Origin: Tolypeutes matacus
Taxonomy: Eukaryota; Chordata; Mammalia; Cingulata; Chlamyphoridae
DNA: 64,000 nt
Reading direction: 5' to 3'
Assembly: GCA_026826555.1 (NCBI GenBank)
Contig: JAKSZT010054324.1
Location: 7,391,581 to 7,455,580, forward strand
Within the stretch, counting starts at the first letter, position 1. Each line of letters begins with the position of its first letter. The notes beneath the pieces were generated by a model. The model saw only the letters and a program-made list of their open reading frames with translations. It made no database searches and was not told the origin of the DNA. The position numbers and the translations under genes are program-made. Of the stretch, positions 25,241-38,666 are shown one piece after another.

Positions 25241-26551
25241 GTGTTTTTACTCTTCCTTAATTCTGGAGGGCTCTAGGCCACACATTAATTTTTGGCTCTG
25301 AGTTTATTTTGAAACCTTTGTGCTATGCTTCGTTGTGGCCAGAACTTCACTGGTAATAAAGCATTCTTTTCTGCCTTTGACCTAGAACTAAACTAACTCT
25401 TGTCTCCCTTAACTTGAGCCTATTCGTGTTGCATAGTATTCCACAGAATTATGTGGCCATGTAAATACATTTTTAATGTTAAAAGTAAAAACGTCAGCTT
25501 TCTTAACCGTTAAAGAAATTTTCCTAATTCAGAGAGTAGGAATGGACTCTTTGGTGATTACAACTGAAGCTCCCATCTATTTTTCCTTAATATTACTTGA
25601 GTCTCTAATCACTTTCTAAAATTGTAATGGACTAAGTGAACTTGTGAGATTGGAAATGAAATATGGAACATTTCAATTGGCGGTTTCCTGCTTAGACTTT
25701 GGAAGGACTAGTTCTTCACCACTACAGGAGTGTATTTGATTTAAGCCCCTTGACATCTAGAGATGTCACATCACTACCATTGTTCAACTTGTGCTTTATT
25801 TTTTGTTAAATTCTTTGCAGTCTGAAATCTTTAAGAATATGGAAAGCGTTTGTGGTCTGTGTAAGTTGATTTCAAAAATATCTTTACCACGAAATTCCTA
25901 CTGTTTGCCTTTACCAGCATTAGAACATCTTGTTGAACCAACTGTGTACCACAGCCAAGCAGAAAGAGCAATGAAAGGGCAACTATAGTCTCTAGGCTAT
26001 AGTGAGATAGTTGGCAGATCCTATGATACTTTGAAAAAATGTCTGGCAGAACAGTCTATTTGGACCTTCATTTAATTGATAGACATGGATGAAACTGTTT
26101 TGGGTAGCATTTAATAAACCCTGCACGGTTTAGTTTTTCAGAGGCTGAGTTTAAGATGTATGAAAGGGAAATCTAATTTGTCAGGTCTCCAGTTTATGAT
26201 TAGTTGCTTAATACAAATCTTAACAACAAACATGCTTTTGTTTTTCTGCAGCTTTTCAGTAGTTTTAGTATAGTCTTTAATAGTATCATATATGATCGCT
26301 TATTCTTATGACATCACTTATTCTTAGCTTCATCTTTAAGTTAAATCTAAGAATCAGACAGCCTTGAATTTATTTGATGATGTCACACTGAAAACTTGAA
26401 AATGATAAGTGTCTGGGAGGTCTCTCTCATGTAAAACACAACCAACTGCAATTTTCCCTTTTTGTTAAATAATGTGTAATTGAAAAACAAAACAAAAAAC
26501 AGGCAGACGTTTTTAATACCAATAAAATTCTGACTATTCTAGGCACATCTT

Positions 26552-26677
26552 ACCCTAACCCTAACCTTAACCTTAACCCTAACCCTAACCCTAACCCTAA
26601 CCCTAACCCTAACCCTAACCNNNNNNNNNNCTAACCCTAACCCTAACCCTAACCCTAACCCTAACCCTAACCCTAAC
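26552..26677 (+). repeat. Interstitial telomeric (CCCTAA)n array containing an assembly gap
   Basis: 69 bases of CCCTAA repeat (26552-26620), ten N (26621-26630), then 47 more bases of the same repeat in the same orientation (26631-26677). Most units are perfect; near the left edge two CCTTAA variants appear. The array lies inside the 25-kb ELAVL2 intron, between unique sequences. The G-rich TTAGGG strand is the minus (template) strand. The N run means the true length is unknown. The units do not reverse, so this is not a head-to-head telomere fusion. Confidence 0.95.
26621..26630. other. Assembly gap (10 N)
   Basis: Ten N bases inside the telomeric array. The array length is therefore unknown. 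Confidence 1.
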
Positions 26678-26969
26678 AATATTGTCTCTTTGACTAGTCA
26701 CTCTCTAAGTATTAGGTTTTTTTCAGACACCTCCTAAATAATTATCAGGCATTATTAGTAGAAGATATACAGTAACTATCATAAGAGAATGATTTATTTT
26801 GTTGTGTTTCATATTTTTTTATGTGTATATAAGAAAATATTTTATTTAGTAAAGCTAAATTTCTTATCTTCTTGAATTTCTCTTCTACATCTCATTGTAA
26901 ATGTCTGATCATCTTCCCAATACCTGTCATTTAGCTAGAAACTTTGATAATTTCAAATATTGCATGTTG

Positions 26970-27080
26970 CAGCCAGTGGTATAATGGAAAAAACCCTTGA
27001 TGAAGACTCAATACTCCAACTCTGTCTGTCTTTGGGCAAGTCTATTTGCCCTTTCTGTGACTGTCTCCCTCTTTGCTAAA
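26970..27080 (+). repeat. MIR SINE fossil
   Basis: The pattern gccagtggtataatggaaaa, actctgtctgtctttgggca, agtctatttgccctttctgt follows the MIR plus strand, diverged. Confidence 0.55.
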
Positions 27081-27354
27081 AACAAAGAAATTTGACTAAA
27101 TGCTAAATTTTCTTTTTGGTCCAAAAGTAAGATTCTTTTTTTCTCTCAGCAACATAGTCTTTAAAAGATTATGTTCTCTTTAGGGGCTTGAATCCCCAGT
27201 TTGAGAAATGAAACCTCATTTTTAAAATGTTTAATGGAATCTTCAGTCTAGTCTACCCAATACATATGGTATGTTGCAAAGCTGATTGTGGCCTCTCTTT
27301 CTAGACAAGATTACAAAAATAAACTCTGATTACTGTATCATTATAAATCATCTC

Positions 27355-27820
27355 CATTGCAATAAATGTGCTGTAGATATTAGGGGCTACAAAGTAGGAT
27401 AAAGACAATAGTTCTTATTTCAAGGAGTTAAGCAAGTCTTATAAGACAGGGTAACAGATGAGTACATCTTGGCCTAGTAAAGATCTTAAGAGAGCAATGC
27501 TTATAGTGCAGTGTGGGGCACAGATGAGAGGGACTTGACTCAGAACAGAGAAAAAACTGATGAGAATTGATTAAATAGGGAATAGGTGATACCCATGCAG
27601 GGTCTGAAATGACTAAAATTGAGGTGACTGGAAGGAGCTGCTTATAGAAATACAGAAGTGGAAAAGCAAGAAACTTTGGGAAATTACTGAAGGTAGTGGT
27701 TATATGAGAAAAGTTTGTCAGTCCCCTGAGCATAAAGAACTAAGAAATTTGAAATTACTCTTAAAGGATTATGAAGTCCCCTGAGGGCTTTTAAGCAAGG
27801 AATAGCATGATCAAATGTCT
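27355..27820 (-). repeat. Ancient dispersed repeat, L2-like
   Basis: Diverged text of the type agacagggtaacagatgagt, cagtgtggggcacagatgag and gggcttttaagcaaggaata, gcatgatcaaatg is common to old mammalian L2-like repeats read antisense. The edges and exact family are uncertain. The 101-aa antisense frame here is not a gene. Confidence 0.4.
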
Positions 27821-30774
27821 TCCATGGTTTCTCTGAATGTCTTACTTGAATTAAAATAATTTTCATATAGTCTTAAAATTTACAGTTTCACATATATTTT
27901 CCATTGATGTAGTTTTCTAAATTCTGTATCTTGGAATGCCTGTTAAAAGTAACTACCCTAATCTTTAAGACCTTTGCTAAGCTTTCTTGTTAGATGTAAT
28001 TATTACTTTTAGCCAACCAAATATTTGGACATTCCATTCTAATACTTGCCAGGGCTGATCTTTAAAGTCATGTGCTTTGTTCTTTTACAACCTGTTGTGA
28101 AACATACCTTTCTTTATGCATGACTTAATTTTGGTCTATAATATTCATATACCTTGATGTATCTTAGAGATATATTCCTGGTAGAGTTTTGCATTTGCAT
28201 TTAGCAGATGAAAGTGCACTTCTTACTTTTGGGTGAATTTTGAGGTCTCTTGCCTGATTTGTGGTTAAAAATCATCTCTTTTCTGTGTATTTCAGTTCTG
28301 TACTCTTTTAGAGGGTCCTGTCTGACCATCTATAAAACCTTGATGTTGTTTCAAGACCTTTGCTACTGCCTGCTAGACCCAGAGCTAACCCTTATTTAGT
28401 GATAACTGTTACTGTTTAAAAAGTCCCATCAAGACTCCATTTTTTGATGTGAACAGCAATTAACTCTGAGTTTCAATAGGCTTAACCATGACCTTGTGCA
28501 CTACTTCCCTATGGAGAGAATGGGTAAGAGCATTTCAAAAAAATTTGAAGTGGCAACTATCTAATTTTCAGGTTTAATATTTGTTGTCCTAGATCAGTAA
28601 TTGACTAGTGATAAAAGTTGTTCAATGGAGATTTTGTCAGCAGGTGGTTTTTCAGATGTCCTTAGGTTTTGTTTTTCTGTTTTATTTTCTAAAGGAATTG
28701 CTTGGTTAATTAATGGATCCTTTCATTTTACTCTGTTGGTATTAATGCCTACTGTCAATCATTTTTCTGTTGATGAATTTGAAACAGGAGCATTATATTT
28801 TTGGACGAAAGCACTTGGATGGACTTCTTTTGAAATTGATGTACTGGGATTTTAAACTTCACTATATGCATGTAATAAAGTACCAGTTCTTACCAATAAA
28901 ATGTTTTCATTTCTTTTAATTTGTGTATTTTGATTAACTTGTGTTTTGATAGCTCATTCTTAGGATATGTGTTACTCATCTGTGCAAGTTTAATATATAA
29001 TTATTTTTAGCTGCTGATGAAGAAAGGAATTTTTAATTACAAAGAATAGATTGTGTTTTAAACTACTTCTCTTTCCATACCTAATTACTTTGATAAATCT
29101 ATTTTTTTAATCTATTTTGTCCAGTCTAATCTCATTTGTGAAAAACAATTTGAGAAACCATTGGCTAGAACATTCATTTGCCTGGTATTCCTAATTGCTT
29201 CCCGTACTCTCTCTTCCAGTAATCTCAGTATTGCTTGTCTTTGTTTATTATATCACTTGTAGGGTTGTGAGAAGTTTCAGAATCAACCTGAGTTTTAAAT
29301 TGCTATCTTCGGAGTAGATTGGTGTTCAGTGTTGTATTCCCTGTATCATCTTTAAATATTTAAATTGCAGTCTCTCCAGCTGCCTCTTAAATTAGATCCT
29401 TCATAGTAGTTTTGACATTTCATAACCTTGCTCCTCAGGCATTAAATATTCACCTGTTTTAAATGGCATTGAAATTTAAAATCTAAACCTAGCTGTTAAT
29501 CCAGTGAATGTAGTTTGGAGAACAGCTTGCATATGGTAAAGAAAGAAGCTAATTTTGACCCCACTGGCATATATGCTTGGAAGTTCATTGTACTGAAGTA
29601 TTTCTAATACAGAATTTTGCATGAAGCAAAGCTTCACTTGGGTCTTCTCCAAGGAAACTTAGTTTTGGAGCACCCTAAAGACAACTTAACACTTTGAGGC
29701 TGAAGATAGTGTGGTTCTCTAGGTGAGCAATTAAAGCAAGGTACCTATATGAGCCCCAAATCTATAGAAAAATAAAAATGGAGAAAGGTCACTGATCACT
29801 GTCAGATACACAAATTTGATCCGGAAACTGATTTGAATCTCCAAAGGGCAATTCTTTATCTCACTGCAAGCCTTCTTCCTACTTTGGTCTAAGTACATTT
29901 TTTGTTTATAATCCTTTGAGATGGAAGAAGAAAGGTTTTCCCAGAAGAGAAGATGCTGACTGCAATAACATCCAGGGGGAAGGGGGCTGCTTTAATCCCA
30001 TGAAATTTTATTAAAGGGCATGATATCTGGGAGAGATTTGCCCTTCTTTAGATCTTTATTTCCTGGAAGAGGGAGCATTGCTCATTTAATTACATTCTAA
30101 GAATTAGAAAGTAATTAAACTAATTTCAAAATCCTGTTTATGATATGTGATTTCTCTAGTTAATCTCAGTTAGTGGCCTTTCCTTTTGTAAGGAAAGTTT
30201 TAAAAAAAATCTCGAACAAAAATCAAAATAACTTTTGACTTTACAATACTTTCTAGTACCATCCTGTTTTCTGCTGTCTATACTTGATTTCACTGTTTAT
30301 GTGCTTTTTAAAAAAGAAACTGGTAGCACAACCTTGTGAACATAACTAACACCACTGATATAAATATATATATGATTATGATTAAAAGGATAAATGTTAG
30401 ATAATATATATAACAGTATAATTTTTTTTTTAATCCATAGAACTACACTACACAGTGAACCCTAAGTTAAACCACAGACTTTAATAGTACAGTTATAAAA
30501 ATGTGCTATCATCAGTTGTAACAAGTATTCCACACTAATGCAAAGTGTTGATGGTGGAATGGTATATGGGAATCCTGTATTTTATGCATGATCTGTAAAC
30601 AAACAACTTCTCTAATAAAGAAAAAAAAATATTAGCCAGCATGCATGCACATTCATGAACATGTAATAAAACTCTTGGCATCCACATTAAAACAAAATAA
30701 AACAAAAAAACCCAGCCCAGATTCATTTAATTATTTGAAACTCTCAAACCAAGTGAATAGATAAGCTACTTACT

Positions 30775-30965
30775 GGTGTGGTATTGTGGAAAGAATCCTT
30801 GAGAAGACAAGGATCTGGAGTCAGATGATTTGCGTTTAAATCCAGAATCCAATGCTAGTTGTGTATATACTTAATCACATTATTTACTTTATTTATGCCT
30901 GTTCCCCCAGCTGTACAATGCTAACGTGTGTCCTCCCTACCTCACAGGTTTATTGTGGGGCAAAA
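30775..30965 (+). repeat. MIR SINE fossil
   Basis: Near full-length MIR on +: ggtattgtggaaagaatcc, gatctggagtcagatgattt, gcgtttaaatccagaatcc and the 3' part cctacctcacaggtttattg. Confidence 0.8.
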
Positions 30966-31499
30966 ACAAAATACCATATTTGAATAAGCTTCTTTGAAAA
31001 AGGTGAAGTCCCATAAGCCCCTAAATGTTAAATGTAAACATTGTTTGTTACCACTGTGAGTTTATAAACAATCTAATTATCTCTTTCCTGCCGAAGGTAA
31101 TGGAAAATCTGGTTCTTTGACAAAGTTACTGTGTTTGGAAAGTGTATAACTGGTTCTTAGAGTTCTTTGAGTGTGGCTGGTAATTAAAGAAGCAGTGTGA
31201 ACTGAAGAATGGGTATTGAGGGGGAAAAAAAAACAAAACAAGATATAACTGACCCAAGTATATTTTCAAGGCTTTTATATAAGCACTAAATATAAATCCA
31301 TTTCCCTTAAATATATTTTAGGGTAACTTTTAAAACACTCCACCCACACTCATCTGAAGTGCACAAAGCAGTGAATGTCACTGCATGAGTAAATTATTCT
31401 GGAACACTTTAATTGACTTGGGTTTCTCTCAACTTTAATGGTCTAGGTCTTTACCTAACTTTCTCAGATACGTGCAGAGGTAAATAATATTTATAATTT

Positions 31500-31715
31500 A
31501 GTCACCTAAGTTTTTAGGCTCTGTACCAAGCATTTAAAATGGATTACAGATTATTTTATTTAATTTTCTTAATAGCCATACAAAGAAAGTACAATTATAC
31601 GGAAATAGGCTGAAGGAATTTGCCCAAGTTCATGGAGTATGTAATGAATTGGATCTAGTTTGAGTCCAGGCAGTCTGTCAACTTAAACCACTGTTACGCT
31701 GCCTCATGCCATGCT
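31500..31715 (-). repeat. MIR-like SINE fossil
   Basis: Antisense features: taccaagcatttaaaatgg, aatagccatacaaagaaagt, gaatttgcccaagttcatgg and ggatctagtttgagtccagg. Confidence 0.6.
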
Positions 31716-32282
31716 TGAGCTCATTGAAGAGGCTGCCTGCCTCTCTCATCCTGCTTCATCAGTCATTGGAAGTTAGTCTTCTTTGAGAATGAAGAGATGC
31801 TTAGTTAGCCTCTTGCCCATGGGGATGGCTTAATATAATAATAAATCACATGATCTGGAGCAGAACAACAGCTGACTTGCTGAGAGCTCCCTCCCTGAAA
31901 TAAAATAGTGGAGTTCCAGATACCTATAGGGGTTCAAACAGTGGTGTTTTTAGCTTTCCCAGATGATTGAGACTTGTGTTCTAGAAAAGAAACTAGGTAT
32001 TCATATGTTCACATCATTGAATATATATATAATTCAAGGGCTTTATGTTAAATCCGTTTGTAGTAATCCCAAGTCTAGGTTCCATTTAAATTATTTTGGT
32101 GATCACTTGAAATTGTCCTTCATTTCTTATTTTGCATTTTACATTAAAGTTACTCAATCTTCATTTTTCCTAAGTGTTTAGGCATAAAGAAAAGTAGAAT
32201 ATGTGAATAGTTCACTTCTCTCTACCACTTCTCCAAATTCCTTGTTTTTGTTGGACAGGACAGTGCTAATGTGATTTCCAAA

Positions 32283-32890
32283 CACTTGATTCTCATTATT
32301 CATAGGAGTGATGTTCTATAAAGTTGCCGTGAACACTGAATTAATGAATACTGAGCCATTGCTCCTAGAAGAAATACATGATTAGGTCCCTATGAGCCTC
32401 TGGTCACAACATTTTTTGTCAACTGATCAATATATGACCTTGTTTAATGTGTGTTTCTGTTTAAAGACACATTATTTAATATATATGGATTCATGAACAT
32501 TGAACTTATGGCCAACAGCACTGTAACTCGTGTCTGACACATGTATTCTCTCTGTAAGGCACATCACAGCCTTTCTAAGGAACACTTCAGCACTGTATTG
32601 GGCCATTCTAAACAAAGAAATCACCAACAAAAAGCACAAAACGTGAAAAAGTGGCACTAAATATATTGTGAAAAAGACACTTGGTTTTAGTATGGAGCTG
32701 AAACAATAAGGTGGAATATTGCCTCCTTTGACCTCAGCTAGGAATATGCACATTGAGTGACTGAAATTTTTCACTGTTCTGCTCATGTCCACAAATGACC
32801 GTGAAAGTGCCATGAGTACAAAATAAAACTTGAGCGAATAGACAAATTTGAAAATATGAACCCTGCAAATAATGAAGATTGGCCGTATAA
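32283..32890. mobile_element. Nonautonomous DNA transposon fossil with terminal inverted repeats
   Basis: The left end gattctcattattcatagg and the reverse complement of the right end (aatcttcattatttgcagg) are imperfect inverted repeats. The interior (gaacactgaattaatgaata, ctgagccattgctcctag, ccgtgaaagtgccatgag) is a widespread mammalian MER-type pattern that I recognise but do not name with certainty (Tigger-like is plausible). A 144-aa antisense open frame spans much of it (32472-32906). It has no transposase motif and is probably chance. Confidence 0.65.
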
Positions 32891-33554
32891 CGTTACTTTG
32901 GGACAAGGTTAAGGAGAAAACTGGTTAAATAAAGGGTAGGATTATTAAATGTTAATGCTACTTGAGTAGGGGTAAAAGATAGCAAGACCTCTATAAAGTT
33001 GTTTAAAATCTGGTTACTATTTTTGGGGGGTGTGGGAAGGAAAAACTGATATTGCAGAGACTGGTAGACATAAACCATAGAGAAGATATTCGGTGTTTAA
33101 TACTAAAAGCTGTTTAAATAGTTTGAACTGGAAAATATTTTTAAAAAAATTTTTTTGTAGCAAACAATGAGCTGGATTAAAGGTTGACACTAATGGATGA
33201 AATGAGCTGGCAGGAGTAGTCGTATCACTGTATCCAGCCGTCAATCCCAGAGTTAGAATGATTGGAAAATGGAGTGTATAGTGAAATTTTGTGCATATAG
33301 TTGGCTAGTCCAGAAGAGCTTACAGTTAAAACTATAAAGCTGTATGATCAGGAAGAGTTGATGAAACTCAGAATTATCTAAAAATTGGCCAAGATAGATT
33401 CTAGGCAAAGAGCCATCGATTATAATCTGGGCAAGGGATCTAAATGAGTTGATGAACTCTCTCTTAAACACTGTGGTCCCATATGCTGCTGTGGACCAAA
33501 GTTAATGGGGTATTGGGTAGGCTTTACCCAGCAGATAGTCTAGCATACTAGGCA

Positions 33555-33680
33555 GTGACCAGATACTGAACACACAGTGGTGAGTGAGACAGATGGAGTT
33601 CCTTCTCTCATAGAGCTTACAAGAAGACTGGTGATTATAAATGGATAAATGCAGACTTATTTTGTGTTCATTCTGCAGAA
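33555..33680 (-). repeat. L2-like fossil fragment
   Basis: The run gtggtgagtgagacagatgg, agttccttctctcatagagc, ttacaagaagactggtgatt is a typical antisense L2-like segment. Confidence 0.5.
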
Positions 33681-34321
33681 GTTCAGACACTTTTGCAATG
33701 TCCAAAGATTGTAAGCTTGAAAAGGGATACATAAAATGCAGTAAAAGGACTTAAAACCTTTAAAAATCAAGGTTAAAAAGGTTTGTGAACAAGAAGATAA
33801 TGGACAAAAGATAAAGGGAGACATGTATTTAAGTTTCTGGGAATTTATAGAATCCAAGAAATTTATTTTGAAATAAATCAAAAGGACATACTGTTAATGG
33901 TGTTAAATTTTTTTACAAATGTGCCACTACTCATGCCATAGATGGAAAAGGGTAGAAAATGGGTCACAAAAAATGCGTCTGATCAATTTAGAATCCTCAA
34001 ACTTGGAACGATTGGGCCTAGGTCCCTAATTTGGTGTGTTGGCCCCACTGAGGATAGCCTATTGCCATGAGAAGTACTGTGCCTCACATAAACCGGTCTG
34101 TTTTGAGAACTTACGAATCCTTCGTGGGTAAATACTCGTGACTCTCCACCCAGGGGAATGGCACTACCCATTTTTCTAGAATTTTACCCAAAATGAATAA
34201 AGAAGTTAGAGCCAGGCTTGCTGGCTCCTTATGGAAAAGCTACTAATGTAGGCAGCCATTGAGTTTCTGAAGGGAGGTGACTAACTATTCAATAACATTT
34301 AATTTTATTTCCCTTTTCTAG

Positions 34322-34480
<159 letters not shown>

Positions 34481-35317
34481 TAGGTTCCTTCTCAGGACAG
34501 TCTTTCACTCTTTCCCACTGGCAGATTTTGAAATATTCTGCCTTCCAATTCTGTCTAGAGGCAGTCTTGCCTCTAGAGCACATCAAAGGTATATGTGGGC
34601 CAGAAAATGCAATTTTCTGCTGGAATTGTTCATAAATATGCATGGACAAAAATAGATTGCGGGGTGTAGTGAGTGAGCTTGAGTCATTTCCACCCTGAAG
34701 GTGCAGGTTTGAAGCCTGTTTCATGGCTTGTAATAAATTTACAGATGCTATAATCTTCATTCCCAAGCCACTGTGTGAGAATAGCCCCCATCCTCCTTCG
34801 AAAGTATAATAAACAATCTTATTTTTTTGTGTGTGGGGGGAATATATATATATAAATTAAAAAGCAAAGTTTAATGCAGCAGTATATAGCTAGTTGTCCT
34901 AGGGAGGATTATACTGCATCCAAACCAATAATTGCTGTTAAGGCTGTTTTCTAGGTTCATGCTGTGTTGTACAGGCATGTATAAGAATACTTTTGAATAT
35001 TGGAAATTTATATATGCCTCATGTAATTTTAACAAAACTGAAACAAGAAGCCTAGCATATTTATCAAAACGTTTATTATGTAAGGGATGTAGGGGAGTTC
35101 TTCTGCTAAAGCTTTTTAGTTAAAGGAAAGCTAGCAATATGAATTTGATTATGGATTTTTAAAAATGAAGTACAGGTATAATTCTATTACATAAGTAATA
35201 CAAGTTCATTCTGAAACATTTTGAAAATAGAGAAACATGGTAAGGAAAAAAAAATCACCTGTAGAGCCATATATATACTCAAGCAAAAATATTAGGATTT
35301 TGTGCGTTTAGAAAATA

Positions 35318-35348
35318 TGTATATATGTGTGTGTGTATATATATATAT
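35318..35348. repeat. (TA)n/(TG)n microsatellite
   Basis: A compound tract: TATATG, then several GT units, then a TA run. Confidence 0.85.
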
Positions 35349-36038
35349 GGTCATTTTTCTCCTTTGTGTTTCATTCATTCTCCTTCTCTTTCTCTCTTTC
35401 TTTCTTAAAATGACATCATCACTGGAGATATATATTGTGTATTATGATACCAGAAGTTTATTTTAAAGAAAGCAGTGGATTAACCACAGAATAAGATGTC
35501 AGGCCAAGTTTTTAATTCTTCAAGTGAAATTAAGTTGATTTGAGTTTTTTGCATGCAGCCCATGCTAAGCCCCTCTAATTGGCTTCCTAAGAGGCACCAC
35601 CTTTAGAGTTCTGGTAAAGAAATATTTACCACCATATATATGCTTGGGAGAATGGCCTGTAGCTTTTGCTGTCTTGAGAAAATATAGTCAGGTGAGAACA
35701 CACATAATACAGCCTTTCTTAGCTGCATTAGTGATTATTTTTTGTTTTTATTATTTTTCTTTTATCACTTCTTTTTGAGTATTTCATAATCCTATCATAT
35801 AAACTGCTGATGGGAGTAAATCCAAGCTTAGCAATCCAGATAAATTCTTTTAAAGCAACAAAAAATGCCCTTTTATTTCGTCCATGTAATTCATTCTTAA
35901 GTAATTCTTTCGTGATGAGAACTTGATAAAGTGAGAATGGATTTCACTGCTGACCCAGAAAGCCCGTCTCTTAACTTCAAGTCCATCTCAAGTGCCTAGG
36001 TTTATAGGTAGATTTAGCTCACCACCACCTGGTGTAGC

Positions 36039-36205
36039 CAGTGGTTCTTGAGTGTTGTCCCTGCTTCTGCAGTGTCAGCTGTCTTCTTCTAGAAATGCAA
36101 CTTCTTGGACCCCAACCCATTCCTACCGAATAAAACTCTGGGAGTGGGACAGTTTACCAAACCCTTCAGGTTATTCTGATGCATGCCCAAGTTTGAGGAC
36201 GACAG
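36039..36205 (+). repeat. MER5-type DNA transposon fossil
   Basis: It starts cagtggttcttgagtg and contains tagaaatgcaacttcttgga, ccccaacccattcctac and ggttattctgatgcatgccc, in MER5 order. Confidence 0.75.
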
Positions 36206-37084
36206 GGAAGTGACTCAGCCTGTATAGGGGCAGTTTTATTGCAATCTAATGCTTTCTAATGGAAGATTTAAGTCCTAGTGGTTATTAATATACTCTTAAT
36301 AGGAACTCTTGTAGATAACCAGAAAGATATATTTGCCATCATTGCCTCATTTCATTTTTATACTTAATGGCTTTCAAAACGTATTTATCTTTATCAGAAA
36401 TGGAAACTAAAAACCTGCGATTTTTAAAATTCAGCCATCAGATTATCAGATGGTAATAGTATGCAATGGATATCAGTCAAATAGGAAAGGTAAAGTGATG
36501 AGGAGTGTCTGAGATAAGCCTAAATGGAAAAATGACTTATATACTGTAGAATAAAATTCTAAGCCATTGAATTTACTCCACATGTAAAGCAAGTAGACAT
36601 TCATTTCTTTATAAATTGTAATGGTCGTGTGCTTTTTCTCAGCATGCCTTCCTCAGAGAAACCTCATTTATTCCCTTCATTAGTATACTGTGACCATCTA
36701 GCCCTATTTAACTTCAAGTCCCAAACTGCTACTGCTGCTACCAATTTGCTTGCCAAGAAAGCATCTTCCTGCAGTATTGATCTTACAGTGGCCAGCTGTG
36801 GTCATCCAGTTAGCTCGTTCAAGCTAATTAAATGAAATGAGTTGGGTTTACTGTTACCATTTCTCCTAAGCAGAAAGGTCCTTGGCCATTCCTCTGCTTT
36901 CTCATTCTTGTCATTTGAAGTAAGGAGAGTGTGGGGCAGGGATTGGCATTCCGTACTCAAAATAATGCTGCTGAGACCAGAGAGTTTTGATACTTTACTT
37001 TTTAACTTTTAAAACAAAGATGGTCTTTTACCTCTTTTTCTCCATATAATATTACTTCTATAATAGAGTGTAGATAGCTAGAAG

Positions 37085-37126
37085 CAGTGAGAGAGCTTTA
37101 GGGGAAACAGTGAGAGAGCTTTAGGG
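37085..37126 (+). repeat. Short tandem duplication, period 23
   Basis: The 19-base string cagtgagagagctttaggg occurs at 37085-37103 and again at 37108-37126 with no mismatch, indicating a recent local duplication. Confidence 0.95.
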
Positions 37127-37638
37127 ATCCAGAAAATCCTCTTTAGACATTTTTCTTAAAGGTTCCATATCCTGTCCAAAAATATTAAGCTGAATTTATT
37201 ATTTAAAATTTTATCTGAAATATCTTTCTACCACAGTGCATGTATTTTTAGTATAGCTTTTTATCATTTTTTGTAAATGCCTGGTTGTGTTCTCCTTGTT
37301 ACAAAGAAGAGAACCACTGTGCCCCTCGTATCTGAGCTGCTTTTTCTTGTCCACTAGCACAGTTTGCAAAATGGAATTCAAGCATGCTTAAAGAGTGTGT
37401 GTGTATGTGAGAAAGGCATACTTGTGTGCTGTCTCTTCTTATCATATATGGTTGGCTTACTGGTGGGCATGTGGTAATGGTTAATCACATTATACAGGGG
37501 GCTTCATGCATTAAGAAACTAAAACAAAAATTGTGATTCTAGACCAAATTGTAGTTTAAGGTAAACTTTCCTCCTGGTATAATTTTGTGGCAAATGTTAT
37601 GTGTAGTTGAAAACATGTTCTTGAGAAGGAAAATTTAA

Positions 37639-37941
<303 letters not shown>

Positions 37942-38165
37942 TAAGTTTGGTCCAATTCTTGTGCCTAGCTACTAAACTCAGAGACAACTCTCAGGCATTC
38001 ATTGTCTAATACTTTTGTTGACAGATTTTTGTAGCGAATCTCTGTTTTGTTTTCATTTTGTTTGATTATTAATTTCTTTTTCCTATGGGCGCAGAGAAAC
38101 CCTGCTTGGGAAATAAGGTATTCTGCGAATACTGAGGATGGGGACAAAAGGATAATAACTTATAG

Positions 38166-38396
38166 CAGTGGCTCTCAACTGGGGGAACATTTTGCACCCC
38201 AGGAGAAATTTGGCAGAGTCTGGAAATATTTTTGGTTGGCATAACTGGAGAAGGGCAGGGGTGTAGAGTGCTATTGACCTCTAATAGATAGAGGCCAGGG
38301 GTGCTGCTAAACATCCTGTGATGTACAGGACAATCTCCACTAACAGCAAATTATCGGACCCAAAACACCAATAGTGCCAAAGATGAGGAAACTCTG
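38166..38396 (+). repeat. MER20 hAT-Charlie DNA transposon
   Basis: A near full-length copy: it begins CAGTGGCTCTCAACTGGGGG, contains tttggcagagtctggaaata, gaggccaggggtgctgctaa, acatcctgtgatgtacagga and ttatcggacccaaaa, and ends aggaaactctg. Terminal inverted repeats are visible. Confidence 0.92.
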
Positions 38397-38474
38397 ACCT
38401 GTGTAGAGTGCTGGAGTCTCCTTAACTGTTTCTGGGCCTCTCTCTACTTTTTTAGTTTTTATTCCATATAGTCC

Positions 38475-38666
38475 CAGGGTCTGTAAACTTTCTCTGTAAA
38501 GGGCCAGATAGTAAATATTTTAGGCTTGTGGGGCACTGACTGTTTCATATTGGTCTTTATTTTGACCAACTTCTTAAAAATGTAAGAAACACTCTTAGCT
38601 CCTGGGCCGTACTAAAACCGGTAGGAGTCTGGATTTGGTCTGTGGGCAGTAGTTTGCTGAGCCCTG
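38475..38666 (+). repeat. hAT-type nonautonomous DNA transposon
   Basis: It starts CAGGGTCTGTAAACTTTCTC and continues TGTAAAGGGCCAGATAGTAA, ending agtttgctgagccctg. The ends are inverted repeats. It is the same family as 9582-9880, with an internal deletion. Confidence 0.85.

Noticed and set aside
26552..26677. CRISPR-like array
   Set aside because: The repeat is a plain six-base telomere unit without spacers, in a mammalian intron.
38095..38117. A 23-nt microexon (acceptor gggcgcag, donor AAG/gtattc)
   Set aside because: Weak donor, length breaks the frame, and a MER20 lies immediately downstream. No support beyond chance splice-like motifs.
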